In this document: positions 26,375 to 35,390 of the stretch, piece after piece
How the letters are laid out: each line of letters begins with the position of its first letter
How positions within the stretch are numbered: the first letter of the stretch is position 1
Origin: Candidatus Binatia bacterium
GTDB lineage: Bacteria > Desulfobacterota > Binatia > UBA12015
Direction of reading: 5' to 3'
Length of the DNA: 64,000 nucleotides
Assembly (NCBI GenBank): GCA_036563615.1
Contig: DATCMB010000023.1
Location: 372,001-436,000, forward strand
Made by a program: the position numbers and the translations under genes
The notes under the pieces: generated by a model
What the model was told of the DNA's origin: nothing
Seen by the model: only the letters and a program-made list of their open reading frames with translations
The model's database searches: none

Positions 26375-27166
26375 ATGGTCGAGCGCATCGCGATCTTCGC
26401 CGCGCTGCCCTGGGAGGAGCGCAGCGTGCGCCGCAGCCTCGAAGGCGTCGCGCGCGTCCACTCCGCAGGCTGGCCCGCGACCTGGGCGGGGCACGCGCCG
26501 GGACGCGAGGTCTGGCTCGTGCGCACCGGCATCGGCGAGGAGCGCGCGCGGGCGGCGGCGCAGGCGATCGCGCAGGCGCAGCGCTTCGACGCCTTCCTGG
26601 TCACGGGCTGCTGCGCTGGATTGACGACCGAGCTCGAGCCGGGCGACGTCGTCGTCGCGGACTCGGTGTACGGCAGCGGCGGCGCGCAGCGCTTCCCCGC
26701 CGACCTCGATCTGCGCTCGACGCTGCACGACGCGGCGTCGCGCGCCGGCGTCCGCGTCTCGCTCGGAGCGCACGCCTGCTGCGGCGAGCTGCTCGCGACG
26801 ATCGAGGACAAGCGGCGCGCGGCCTCGCAGTACGGCGCGGTGGTCGCGGAGATGGAGAGCGCGGCGATCGCGCGCGTCGCGCTGCGCGCGGCGGTGCCGT
26901 TCGCGGCCGTGCGTGCGGTGCTCGATCCGCTCGACGCCGAGCTGCGCCACGCGACGGGGCTCGTCGATCCGGCGAGCGGTCGCGTGCGGCCGCTGCATTT
27001 GATCGGCAAGCTCGCGACCGCGCCCGGCGTGTGGCCCGAGCTGCTCGCCATGCAGAAGATGATGCGCGCTGCGCGCACGAGCCTCGAGCGTGTGCACGCG
27101 GCGCTGCTGTCGCAGGATCCGCGTTCACCGGCGCACGCCGAGGCGCGCGCCGGCGAAGGAGGCTGA
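26375..27166 (+). CDS. hpnG: Adenosylhopane nucleosidase HpnG
   Basis: 263 residues. A PNP/UDP-phosphorylase-fold protein: FAALPWEERSVRR, VTGCCAGLTTELEPGDVVVAD and the ribose-contact VVAEMESAAIARVA. This branch is the hopanoid-associated HpnG, which removes adenine from adenosylhopane to give ribosylhopane or its phosphate. It starts 9 bp after hpnE and ends 1 bp before hpnH, in keeping with the pathway, since HpnH makes its substrate. Confidence 0.9.
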   Translation: MVERIAIFAALPWEERSVRRSLEGVARVHSAGWPATWAGHAPGREVWLVRTGIGEERARAAAQAIAQAQRFDAFLVTGCCAGLTTELEPGDVVVADSVYGSGGAQRFPADLDLRSTLHDAASRAGVRVSLGAHACCGELLATIEDKRRAASQYGAVVAEMESAAIARVALRAAVPFAAVRAVLDPLDAELRHATGLVDPASGRVRPLHLIGKLATAPGVWPELLAMQKMMRAARTSLERVHAALLSQDPRSPAHAEARAGEGG

Positions 27167-27167
27167 G

Positions 27168-28166
27168 ATGCGTTTCCCGGTCCACATCGCGACCGACATG
27201 ATCAAGTGGCAAGCAAAAAACTGGTGGCGTGGGAACAAGCGCTACCCGTACGTGCTGATGCTCGAGCCGCTGCACACCTGCAACCTGGCGTGCCTCGGCT
27301 GCTCGCCCGAGCGCTACTCGGGCAACCTGAAGGACCGGATGAGCCTCGAGCAGTGCCTCAAGGCGGTCGACGACTGCGGCGCGCCGGTGGTGTCGATCTG
27401 CGGCGGCGAGCCGACGATCTACCCCGAGCTGCCCGAGCTGATCGAGGGCATCATCGCCCGCAAGCGGCACATCTACCTGTGCACCAACGGGCTCCTGCTC
27501 GACCGCTTCTACAAGAAGAGCAAGCCGCACAGGCGCCTCGCGATCAACGTCCACCTCGACGGGATGAGGAAGACGCACGACTTCATCACCAACCGCCCGG
27601 GCGTGTTCGACAAGGCGATCGAGATGATCAAGGAGGGCAAGCGGCGCGGCTACTTCGTGTGCACGAACACGACGATCTACCGCGAGACCTCGCTCGAGGA
27701 GCTCGAGGAGCTGTGCGCCTTCCTCGACCAGCTCGGCATCGACGGCATGCTGGTGTCGCCGGGCTACCACTACGCGAAGCTCGACGAGGAGCACTTCCTG
27801 GTGCGTCAGGAGACGCAGCGGAAGTTCGAGCGCGTGCTGGAGCTCGCGAAGAAGTACAAGATCAACTCGACGCCGCTCTTCCTCGAGTTCGCGGCTGGAC
27901 GCCGCGACTACCCGTGCACGCCGTGGGGCACGCCGAACTACACGCCGCGCGGCTGGAAGGGTCCCTGCTACGTCATCGAGGAGAAGTACCACTCCTCCTT
28001 CGAAGACTTCATGAAGAACAACGACTGGGACTACTGGGAGTCGCGCAAGGATCCGCGCTGCCGCGACTGCGCGATGCACTCGGGCTTCGAGCCGTCGGTG
28101 GTACGCACGCTCGGCGACAACATCCGCGACGTGTGGACCATGATGCGCTGGCAGTTCGCCGCCTGA
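27168..28166 (+). CDS. hpnH: Adenosylhopane synthase HpnH (radical SAM)
   Basis: 332 residues; ATG at 27168 is 1 bp after the hpnG stop, with GAAGGAGG upstream. The radical-SAM cluster motif CxxxCxxC is at Cys38, Cys42 and Cys45, followed by the SAM-binding GGEPTIYPEL. A second Cys-rich C-terminal region (DPRCRDCAMHSGFEPS) matches HpnH. It adds a 5'-deoxyadenosyl radical to diploptene to form adenosylhopane, the entry to extended hopanoids such as bacteriohopanetetrol. Last gene of the cluster; a 9-bp hairpin follows. Confidence 0.95.
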   Translation: MRFPVHIATDMIKWQAKNWWRGNKRYPYVLMLEPLHTCNLACLGCSPERYSGNLKDRMSLEQCLKAVDDCGAPVVSICGGEPTIYPELPELIEGIIARKRHIYLCTNGLLLDRFYKKSKPHRRLAINVHLDGMRKTHDFITNRPGVFDKAIEMIKEGKRRGYFVCTNTTIYRETSLEELEELCAFLDQLGIDGMLVSPGYHYAKLDEEHFLVRQETQRKFERVLELAKKYKINSTPLFLEFAAGRRDYPCTPWGTPNYTPRGWKGPCYVIEEKYHSSFEDFMKNNDWDYWESRKDPRCRDCAMHSGFEPSVVRTLGDNIRDVWTMMRWQFAA

Positions 28167-28174
28167 CGCGCCGA

Positions 28175-28197
28175 GGCGACGGCTGCGGGCCGTCGCC
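28175..28197 (+). terminator. GC hairpin after hpnH
   Basis: A perfect 9-bp stem, GGCGACGGC (28175-28183) with GCCGTCGCC (28189-28197), 5-nt loop, 8 bp after the hpnH stop. It is followed by a weak pyrimidine run (CCTTTCC) rather than a real T tract. It probably ends or weakens hopanoid transcription. Confidence 0.55.
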
Positions 28198-28260
28198 GCA
28201 CCTTTCCTGCTCGTGCGACGCCGCTTGACTGCACGGGCGGCGTCGTGCACGCGCTCGGTC

Positions 28261-29856
28261 GTGCGCTGGCGTCGATCGAGCACGGTGGTGTGGCGGTTGC
28301 TCCTGCTGGTCGTGCTCGCCGCGTGCGGCGATGCGACCACGCCCGAGCAGCGCATGGCGGAGCGGGTCGAGCGGCTGCGCGGCGATCCCGCGGCGCTCGC
28401 GGCGCTGCTGCGCCGCATGCCGAAGGGCGCCGACCTGCACAGCCATCTCACCGGTGCGGCGCGCACCGAGAGCCTGATCGACTGGGGCATCGAGGCCGAC
28501 CTCTGCGTCGACGAGGCGAGCCTCACGTCGAGCAACCCGCCCTGCGGACCCGGCCAGGTGCCGATGCGCGACGCCGCCGTCGACCCCGACCTCTACATGC
28601 GGATCCTCGCCGCCTGGTCGATGGAGGGCTTCATGGGCTCGCTGCTCGAGAGCCACGCGCACTTCTTCGCGACCTTCGGCAAGTTCGGCGCCGCGGCCGG
28701 CGGACGCACCGCCGACATCCTCGCCGAGCTCAAGCGCGAGGCCGCGAGCCAGCGCATCCACTACCTCGAGATCATGTCGTCGTTCGGCTCGTCGGCGGTG
28801 GGCGCGATCGGCACCGATCTGCTGCCGAGCGGCGACCCGTGGTCGGCGCCGTACCTGATCGACAAGCGCGCGCAGGTGCTCGCCGATCCGCGCTTCGCCG
28901 ACGCGCTCGCGAGCGGCGCGGCGTTCCTCGCGATGACGTTCGATGCGGTCGACGCGCTGCTCGGCTGCGGCACCGCCGCAGCCGAGCCGGCGTGCGAGGT
29001 CGAGCTGCGGGTCCAGTGCAACGGCACGCGCACGCTGCCGCGCGCCGCGGTGTTCGCGCAGTTCCTGTTCTGCTTCGAGCTCGCGCAGCGCGACGAGCGC
29101 GTGGTGGGCGTCAACCTGGTCGCGCCCGAGGAGGATCCGACCTCGCTCGCCGCGTACGACGACGACATGCTCGCCATCGGCACGCTGCGCGACTTCTACG
29201 CGACGAGCCCCGGGCTGCGGCCCGTGCCGGTCGCGCTGCACGCCGGCGAGCTCGTGCCCGAGATCCTGCCCGACACGCCGGACGGGCAAGCCCAGCTGAC
29301 GTTCCACATCTGGCGCGCCGTCGAGGTCGGGCGCGCCGCGCGCATCGGACACGGCTCCGACGTGATGTACGAGAACCTCGGCCCCGGTCGCACGCCCGAG
29401 GACCTGCTCGCGACCATGCGCGAGCGCGACGTGCTGGTCGAGATTTGCTTGACGAGCAGCCGGTACGTCCTCGGGCTCGTCGGCGCGCAGCATCCGCTCG
29501 CGCTCTACCTCGCGCACGACGTGCCGGTCGCGCTCGCGACCGACGACGAGGGCATCCTGCGCACCGATCTCACCGGCGAGTACGTGCGCGCGGTGCTCGA
29601 GCAGGGCCTCGACTATCCGACGCTGAAGCGGCTCACGCGCAACTCGCTCGAGTACTCGTTCTTGCCCGGCGAGAGCCTGTGGGCCGAGCGCGGCCGCTAC
29701 CGGACGTTCGTGCGCGCGTGCGCGGGCGAGCGTCCGGGGACGGGCGAGCCGTCCGCGTCGTGCGCGCGCTTCCTCGCCGACAACGCGCGCGCCGCGGTGC
29801 AGTGGAGGCTCGAGGCGGCGCTCGCCGAGTTCGAGGAGTCGCCGCCGGCGGCGTGA
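28261..29856 (+). CDS. Adenosine-deaminase-family lipoprotein
   Basis: 531 residues from GTG 28261; GTG 28213 and 28288 are also possible. 28261 gives a compact signal with four arginines in its n-region and the lipobox LAAC (Cys22), so the protein is exported and lipid-anchored. Metal and catalytic motifs of the adenosine deaminase TIM barrel follow: DLHSHLTGA, VALHAGE, RIGHG and ATDDEG (usually DDP in the family). Length (over 500) resembles the ADGF/ADA2 extracellular type rather than the roughly 340-residue cytoplasmic enzymes. It probably deaminates adenosine or a modified adenosine outside the inner membrane. It lies close to the hopanoid cluster, whose HpnG releases adenine. Confidence 0.85.
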   Translation: MRWRRSSTVVWRLLLLVVLAACGDATTPEQRMAERVERLRGDPAALAALLRRMPKGADLHSHLTGAARTESLIDWGIEADLCVDEASLTSSNPPCGPGQVPMRDAAVDPDLYMRILAAWSMEGFMGSLLESHAHFFATFGKFGAAAGGRTADILAELKREAASQRIHYLEIMSSFGSSAVGAIGTDLLPSGDPWSAPYLIDKRAQVLADPRFADALASGAAFLAMTFDAVDALLGCGTAAAEPACEVELRVQCNGTRTLPRAAVFAQFLFCFELAQRDERVVGVNLVAPEEDPTSLAAYDDDMLAIGTLRDFYATSPGLRPVPVALHAGELVPEILPDTPDGQAQLTFHIWRAVEVGRAARIGHGSDVMYENLGPGRTPEDLLATMRERDVLVEICLTSSRYVLGLVGAQHPLALYLAHDVPVALATDDEGILRTDLTGEYVRAVLEQGLDYPTLKRLTRNSLEYSFLPGESLWAERGRYRTFVRACAGERPGTGEPSASCARFLADNARAAVQWRLEAALAEFEESPPAA

Positions 29857-29919
29857 GTCGTGCCGACGGCGGGTCTCGTCGCCACGTCGCGTCGCTCGGC
29901 CGCCGCTCCGGCCCGCGCG

Positions 29920-30702
29920 CTACTCGAGCTCGTACGAGAAGCGAATGTTGTTCTTGGCGATGCCGTCGAGCACGATCTGCGCGCCGCCGCTGCGCATCAT
30001 CCACTCGAGGCGGTGGTCGCGGTACTCGCGGCGAAACGCGCCCGACTCGACCACCGGACCCAGGCTCTGGAAGCCGGCGAGCGCCTCGGTCGCCTGCGCG
30101 GCGACCTTCTGCACGCTCGGCCGCTGCTGGACGCGCTCGAACCACGCGGCGAGACGCGAGCCCGCGGGCGGCGGCGCGCCGGCGAGGCCCGCCGAGCCCG
30201 CGACGTGCGGGTAGACCGACAGGTCGCCCCAGCCGAACCGGCTGCCGTCGAAGTACTCTCGCTCGCCGAGCTGGCGCTCGAGCCACGCGTGCACGCCGCT
30301 GATCTGCTCGCGCGCGCGCCCGAGCAGCGTGTCGGCGAGCTCCCCCTTCGCGCGCCCGAAGACCAGGATCTCGGCCACCGCCCAGTTGATCGCCTCGTAG
30401 TAGGTGTCGCAGAGCTCCTCGATCATGCGCGCGCGGGCGCGCTCCGCAGGGCTCGCGGGCAGCATGGGCGGCACCGGCCAGCGGTCCTCGAGGTACTCGA
30501 GGATGATCGTCGAGTCGAAGACCGTGCAGTCGTCGGCGATCAGGCTCGGCACCTCCCAGCGCGGGCTCGAGCGGGTGAAGCGCTCGTCCGAGCCGCCGAA
30601 GATGTCCGGCGTCGAGACCGTGAAGTCGAGGCCCTTCTCGTACAGCGCCAGCTTGACCTTCTGCGCGTACGGCGACAGCGGGTGCTCGTAGAGGTGCAGC
30701 AT
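29920..30702 (-). CDS. Glutathione S-transferase family protein
   Basis: 260 residues. The N-terminal thioredoxin-like domain (LHLYEHPLSPYAQKVKLAL, VPSLIADDCTVFDSTIILEYLEDRWP) contains the glutathione-site segment, with Asp-Ser after VFD. The helical C-terminal domain (about 90-210) is followed by an extra tail of about 45 residues ending FSYELE. It probably conjugates or isomerises an electrophile in the cytoplasm. Convergent with the adenosine-deaminase-like gene. Confidence 0.88.
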   Translation of the reverse strand: MLHLYEHPLSPYAQKVKLALYEKGLDFTVSTPDIFGGSDERFTRSSPRWEVPSLIADDCTVFDSTIILEYLEDRWPVPPMLPASPAERARARMIEELCDTYYEAINWAVAEILVFGRAKGELADTLLGRAREQISGVHAWLERQLGEREYFDGSRFGWGDLSVYPHVAGSAGLAGAPPPAGSRLAAWFERVQQRPSVQKVAAQATEALAGFQSLGPVVESGAFRREYRDHRLEWMMRSGGAQIVLDGIAKNNIRFSYELE

Positions 30703-30844
30703 GCCCGCCCATAGCAGGGCGTCTCGCGGCGGGACAGCGAAATTCGCGACGGAAGGATCGCGTCTTTCCTGACGCTCGAGGTCGTGTCACGGTGCCGCCG
30801 TCGCCGCCCGGGCGTTTCCGCCTGCGGCGCGTGGCTGCGAAAGG

Positions 30845-31912
30845 ATGACGCGGGAAGACCTCGTCCTCGTCGCCATGGTGGGCGTGCTCGTCGCGAGCGG
30901 CGTGCTCGCCGTGTGGTGGACGTCGCGCTTGCGCGTGCGTGCGAACGAGATTCGCTGGCCTGCGAAGCTCGGGCTCTCCGCGCTGACGACGCTGCTCTGC
31001 GTCGCGACGGCACTCCTCGGCCTCGAGCTGTTCTATCGCTTCGTCTACGATGCGACCGACTCCTTCGCGCTCACCAAGACGTCGCTGCGCTGGTTCGAGC
31101 GACACTACCGCTACAACTCGTGGAACGTGCGGGACGACGTCGAGTACGCCGTCGCGAAGACCCCGGGGCGCCGGCGCATCGCGTTCCTCGGCGACTCGTT
31201 CACCGTCGGACACGGCGTGCCGGACGTCGGCGAGCGCTTCGCCAACCGGATTCGCACCGCACACCCCGAGTGGGAGGTGCACGTGCTCGCGCGCAACGGC
31301 CTCGACACAGGCGCCCAGCTCGCGCTCATGGAGGCGACGTTCGCGCGCGGCTACGAGACGGACGACCTGGTTCTCGTCTACTGCCTGAACGACATCGGCG
31401 ATCTGCTCCCCGACTGGCGCGCGGTGATCGACGGGCTCTACGAGGAGGTGAGCGCGGCGGGCTTCCTCGTCCACCACAGCTACGCCGTGAACCAGCTCTA
31501 CTTCCGTCTGCTCCGCGTCACGACGCCGCAGCTCGACGGCTACTTTCCGCGCTTGCGCGCGGCGTACGAGGGCGAGGTCTGGCATCGTCAAGCACAACGC
31601 CTCGCGGCCCTCGCCGAGCTCGCAAAGCAGCACGACGCGCGCTTCGCGGTCGCGACCTTTCCGTTCGTGCACGCGCTCGGCCCGGACTATCCGTTCGAGG
31701 AAGCGCACCGCCGGCTCGCGGCGCTGTGGCAGTCGCTCGGCGTCCCGCACCTCGACCTGCGGGACGCCTTCGCGGACGTCCCGCCCGCGTCGCTGGTGGT
31801 GAACGCCGACGACGCGCACCCGAACGAGACCGCGCACGCGCTCGCCGCGGAGGCGCTCGCCGCGTTCCTGCGCGACGACGCCGACGGCACGGAGCCGGCC
31901 GCGCTGCAGTGA
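30845..31912 (+). CDS. Membrane-anchored SGNH hydrolase
   Basis: 355 residues. Two hydrophobic segments at the N-terminus (about residues 4-24 and 41-62) precede an SGNH/GDSL domain: catalytic Ser in FLGDSFTVGHGVP, a Gly block, an oxyanion Asn (LVYCLNDIGD) and the C-terminal DDAHPNE Asp-x-x-His pair. It is probably an O-acetyl or acyl esterase acting on cell-envelope glycans on the periplasmic side. ATG 30845 has a weak GAAAGG ahead. Confidence 0.88.
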   Translation: MTREDLVLVAMVGVLVASGVLAVWWTSRLRVRANEIRWPAKLGLSALTTLLCVATALLGLELFYRFVYDATDSFALTKTSLRWFERHYRYNSWNVRDDVEYAVAKTPGRRRIAFLGDSFTVGHGVPDVGERFANRIRTAHPEWEVHVLARNGLDTGAQLALMEATFARGYETDDLVLVYCLNDIGDLLPDWRAVIDGLYEEVSAAGFLVHHSYAVNQLYFRLLRVTTPQLDGYFPRLRAAYEGEVWHRQAQRLAALAELAKQHDARFAVATFPFVHALGPDYPFEEAHRRLAALWQSLGVPHLDLRDAFADVPPASLVVNADDAHPNETAHALAAEALAAFLRDDADGTEPAALQ

Positions 31913-31945
31913 GCGTCGTGACCGTCGCGGCGTCGTCCGCGCGGG

Positions 31946-32254
31946 TCAGCTCGACGGCTGCGTGCCGAGCAGCGCGTCGACCGCGTTCGCCTCGACGATC
32001 GGCTCGAGGCGCCGGCGCGCGACGAGGCCGCTCGCGACCGCGAGCGTGAAGGAGGTGAAGGTGGTCGCGTGGTCCGCGATGTCGAGGACCAGGATCACCT
32101 TCGGCTCCTCGTTCGAGAACCACGGCCCCGCGCGCAGCGTGACGCCGGGTGGAAAGCCGCCGCCGCTCGCGACGGCGCGAAACGCGGCGTAGGCCTGCAG
32201 CGTCGATTCGCGCGACGTCGCGTTGAGCCAGATCTCGTCGAGGTAGAGCGCCAT
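31946..32254 (-). CDS. Small alpha/beta protein, unrecognised
   Basis: 102 residues. The sequence alternates short strands and helices (ALYLDEIWLN, PKVILVLDIADHATTF) with no signal peptide and no cysteines. The size suggests a ferredoxin-like alpha/beta fold such as the dabb or DUF3303 groups, but no motif proves it. It lies 50 bp upstream of, and on the same strand as, the Baeyer-Villiger-type monooxygenase gene, and may be co-transcribed with it. Confidence 0.65.
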   Translation of the reverse strand: MALYLDEIWLNATSRESTLQAYAAFRAVASGGGFPPGVTLRAGPWFSNEEPKVILVLDIADHATTFTSFTLAVASGLVARRRLEPIVEANAVDALLGTQPSS

Positions 32255-32304
32255 GGCCCGTTGTCGCGAGAGCGCGACGCGGGGTCAAGCGAAAAGCGCG
32301 GCTG

Positions 32305-34131
32305 CTACGCGAGCTCCATCCCGGGCAGGTCGCCGCGCTCGCGCCACTCCTTCAGCAGGCGGAAGTACTCGACCGAGCCGCCGCCGTAGAAGCCGTCCTG
32401 GCCGTTGCGCTCCCCGGGCTTGCCCTCGTTGTTGTAGTAGCCCGGCGTGCACTCCTCGAGGAACTGACGTCCGATGCCCGAGAGCCGGATGATGGTGTCG
32501 ACCCACTCCTGCTCGGCGGCCTCCGACACCTCGACCGTGCGCAGGCCGCGCTCCATGGCGTACTTGACGATCCACGCGATGTGACGGCTCTGCTCGTCGA
32601 GCAGGTGCGGGAAGTTCACGGTGAAGCCGGCCTGCTGCGGTCCGAGCACGTAGAGATTCGGGAAGCCGCGGCTGTGCATGCCGTGCAGCGTGCGGATGCC
32701 GCCCGACCACTTCTCGCGCAGGCTCGTGCCGCCGCGTCCGACGACGTCGTAGCCGGCGCGGCGCGTGTAGTCGGTGCCGACCTCGAAGCCGGTCGCGTAG
32801 ATCAGGCAGTCGAGCGGGTACTCGACGCCGTTCGCGACCACGCCGCGCTCGGTGATGCGCTCGACGCCCTTGCCCTGCGTGTCGACCAGCGTGACGTTGT
32901 CGCGGTTGAAGGTCTGCAGGTACTCGTCGTGGAAGCACGGGCGCTTGCAGAACTGCCGGTAGTACGGCTTCAGCGCCTCGGCGGTCGCGCGGTCGCGCAC
33001 GATGGAGTCCACGCGCGCGCGGATCTGCTCCATCTTCTCGAAGTCCGCGAGCTCGAGCGTGCGCATCGGGTCGATCGAGCCGCCGTCCGCGCCGTCGTTG
33101 CTGCGCACCATGACGAGCAGCTTGCGGATGATGTCGGTCCAGCCGTCGGCGACGAGGTCCTCTTCCTGGAAGCCGCCGGTGACCAGGATGTTGAAGTTCT
33201 CCATCCGCCGACGCTGCCAGCCGGGCTCGAGCGAGCGCGCCCACTCGGGATCGGTCGGGCGGTTGTTGCGCACGTCGATCGATGACGGCGTGCGCTGGAA
33301 GACGTAGAGGTGCTCCGCCCAGCGCGCGAGGTGCGGCACGCACTGCACCGCGGTCGCGCCTGTGCCGATGATGCCGACCCGCTTGCCGACGAGCCCCGTG
33401 AGCCCGCCGTTCGAGTCGCCGCCGGTGTACGCGTAGTCCCAGCGGCTCGTGTGGAAGGAGTGGCCGCGGAAGGTCTCGATGCCCGGGATGCCCGGCAGCT
33501 TCGGCCGGTTCAGCGGCCCGTTCGCCATGCACACGAAGCGCGCGCGGATCGCGTCGCCGTGGTTCGTGCGGATGATCCAGCGCGCCGCGTCCTCGTCCCA
33601 GGTGATCGACGTGACCTCGGTCTGGAAGCAGGCGTCGCGGTAGAGGTCGTACTTGCGGCCGATCGCGCGCGCGTGCTCGAGGATCTCCGGCGCGTACGAG
33701 TACTTCTCCTTCGGGATGTAGCCGACCTCCTCGAGCAGCGGCAGGTAGATGTACGACTCGACGTCGCACTGTGCGCCCGGGTAGCGGTTCCAGTACCAGG
33801 TGCCGCCGAAGTCGCCCGCCTTCTCGATGATGCGGATGCTCTCGACGCCGACCTCGCGCAGACGCGCGCCGGCGAGCAGCCCGCCGAAGCCGCCGCCGAT
33901 CACCGCGACGTCGACCGCGTCGGTGAGCGGCTCGCGCGTGAAGCCGGGCTCGACGTAGGGATCCTCGACGAAGCGCGCGAACGCTCCGGTGACCTCGATG
34001 TACTGTGCGTTGCCGTCCGGGCGCAGACGCTTGTCGCGCTCCTCGCGGTACTTGGCGCGCAGCGCGTCGGGATCGAACGGCAACGGGCGGCTCGGCGACG
34101 CCGAGGGTGGTGCGGATGCTTCGGTCGACAT
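32305..34131 (-). CDS. Baeyer-Villiger-type flavin monooxygenase
   Basis: 608 residues. FAD motif VIGGGFGGLLAGARL, NADPH motif GIIGTGATAVQ, and the BVMO fingerprint FRGHSFHTSRWD between them. DFGGTWYWNRYPGAQCDVES is typical of cyclohexanone/steroid monooxygenases. These enzymes insert oxygen next to a ketone to give esters or lactones with NADPH and O2, and are widely used on terpenoids and steroids. The sequence starts about 80 residues before the FAD motif, as in long BVMOs. Located in the cytoplasm. Confidence 0.9.
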   Translation of the reverse strand: MSTEASAPPSASPSRPLPFDPDALRAKYREERDKRLRPDGNAQYIEVTGAFARFVEDPYVEPGFTREPLTDAVDVAVIGGGFGGLLAGARLREVGVESIRIIEKAGDFGGTWYWNRYPGAQCDVESYIYLPLLEEVGYIPKEKYSYAPEILEHARAIGRKYDLYRDACFQTEVTSITWDEDAARWIIRTNHGDAIRARFVCMANGPLNRPKLPGIPGIETFRGHSFHTSRWDYAYTGGDSNGGLTGLVGKRVGIIGTGATAVQCVPHLARWAEHLYVFQRTPSSIDVRNNRPTDPEWARSLEPGWQRRRMENFNILVTGGFQEEDLVADGWTDIIRKLLVMVRSNDGADGGSIDPMRTLELADFEKMEQIRARVDSIVRDRATAEALKPYYRQFCKRPCFHDEYLQTFNRDNVTLVDTQGKGVERITERGVVANGVEYPLDCLIYATGFEVGTDYTRRAGYDVVGRGGTSLREKWSGGIRTLHGMHSRGFPNLYVLGPQQAGFTVNFPHLLDEQSRHIAWIVKYAMERGLRTVEVSEAAEQEWVDTIIRLSGIGRQFLEECTPGYYNNEGKPGERNGQDGFYGGGSVEYFRLLKEWRERGDLPGMELA

Positions 34132-34181
34132 GGCGGCCGATCGTCCGTGCCGCGGCGCCGACAGTCAAGCGGACGGGCGCG

Positions 34182-35390
34182 TCAGCGCGCGAGGAGCTCG
34201 CGCTCGACGGCCGCGAGCAGCTCGCTCGGCGTCGCGGCCGCGAGCACGCGGGCTCCCGAGAAGCGGTGAAACCAGCGCTCGTACGCGCCGCACGCGACCT
34301 CCCAGCCGCGCCGCGCGTAGACCACGTTGGTGCCGCCGAAGTAGCTCGCGAGGTACGAACCGCCGCCCAGCACCGAGACGAAGCGCCGACAGCCGGCGAA
34401 CAGCCGCAGCTGCAGCTCGTTGAAGCCCAGCTCCGGATGTCGCGCCTGCAGCTCCTGGATCGTCACGACGTCCGGGTATGTATGCTTGATGGTCTCGATG
34501 TCGCCCATCTCGCGCACCCGCTGGTGGTCGTTGACGATGTCCGCGGCGCGCGGCCGGACGTAGATCACCTGGAAGCGCCGTCGCAGCCGTCCGATCAGCT
34601 CGAGGAGCAGCTCGACGTCGAGGTAATTGACGGCGAAGCCGCGCCGCAGGTAGCGCTCGTCGCTCGCCTTGTTGCCGACGACGCAGATCTCGCGCTCCCA
34701 GCGAAAGCGGTCGTCGCGGTAGACCTCGGCGTAGGGCGGCGGCCGCCAGCGGCTCTCGTCGAGCGTCCGCGGGAAGGCCTTGAGGTCGTAGCGCAGGCGA
34801 TGGCCGCGCTCGCCGATCGGGTACTCCGTGATCGGCACGTAGCGTCGCCGCGTCGGACGCTCCTCGTGGTGCGGCGAGAAGTAGTAGAGGCAGCGCGTGT
34901 CGGGCGTCGACGCCGTGCGCTCGAGCCGGCCCTGCGAGTGCAGCCAGTAGGCGTAGGGGATCACCGCGAGCAGCTCGAAGGCGAACTCGCCGAAGTACTG
35001 CGTGCCGCTCGCGAGCGTCTCCTCGCACGGCAGCTCGAAGCGCTCGGCGAGGAAGTGGGCGAGCGCGAAGTGCTTCTTCGAGAAGCAGGCGATGCGCTCG
35101 ACCTCGCCCGCGCGCGCGGCGGCCCACAGCTCCGGGGCGCGCGCGAGCGCGCCGAGACGCGCGCCGCCCGTCTGGCAGCACGCGCGCAGCAGCGCGCGAC
35201 GCTCGGCGCGCGGCACCGTGCCGTCGAGCCAGCGCAGCGCCGCGCGCGGCAGGTGGCGCACGAGCGAGAGCGGCTCGTGGAAGGGTCCGGGCAGGTTCCA
35301 CGTCGTCGCCGCGTCGCCGTCGCCGCCGATCAGCGCCGGATCGCAGCGCCGCGACGGATCGGCGAAGCGCTCGAGGACCGCGACCTTCAT
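34182..35390 (-). CDS. Putative surface-glycan biosynthesis protein
   Basis: 402 residues; the start overlaps the upstream glycosyltransferase stop by 4 nt (ATGA), so they are coupled. Sequence is Arg/Leu-rich with no signal peptide. The second half resembles nucleotide-sugar or glycan enzymes: DLKAFPRTLDESRW, a YVRPRAADIVND strand and a LGGGSYLASYFGGTNVVYARRGWE segment near the C-terminus that looks like a GT-B or epimerase-like donor-binding region. I do not recognise a named family. The context (glycosyltransferase upstream, mutase-like gene divergent) suggests envelope polysaccharide synthesis. Confidence 0.7.
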   Translation of the reverse strand: MKVAVLERFADPSRRCDPALIGGDGDAATTWNLPGPFHEPLSLVRHLPRAALRWLDGTVPRAERRALLRACCQTGGARLGALARAPELWAAARAGEVERIACFSKKHFALAHFLAERFELPCEETLASGTQYFGEFAFELLAVIPYAYWLHSQGRLERTASTPDTRCLYYFSPHHEERPTRRRYVPITEYPIGERGHRLRYDLKAFPRTLDESRWRPPPYAEVYRDDRFRWEREICVVGNKASDERYLRRGFAVNYLDVELLLELIGRLRRRFQVIYVRPRAADIVNDHQRVREMGDIETIKHTYPDVVTIQELQARHPELGFNELQLRLFAGCRRFVSVLGGGSYLASYFGGTNVVYARRGWEVACGAYERWFHRFSGARVLAAATPSELLAAVERELLAR

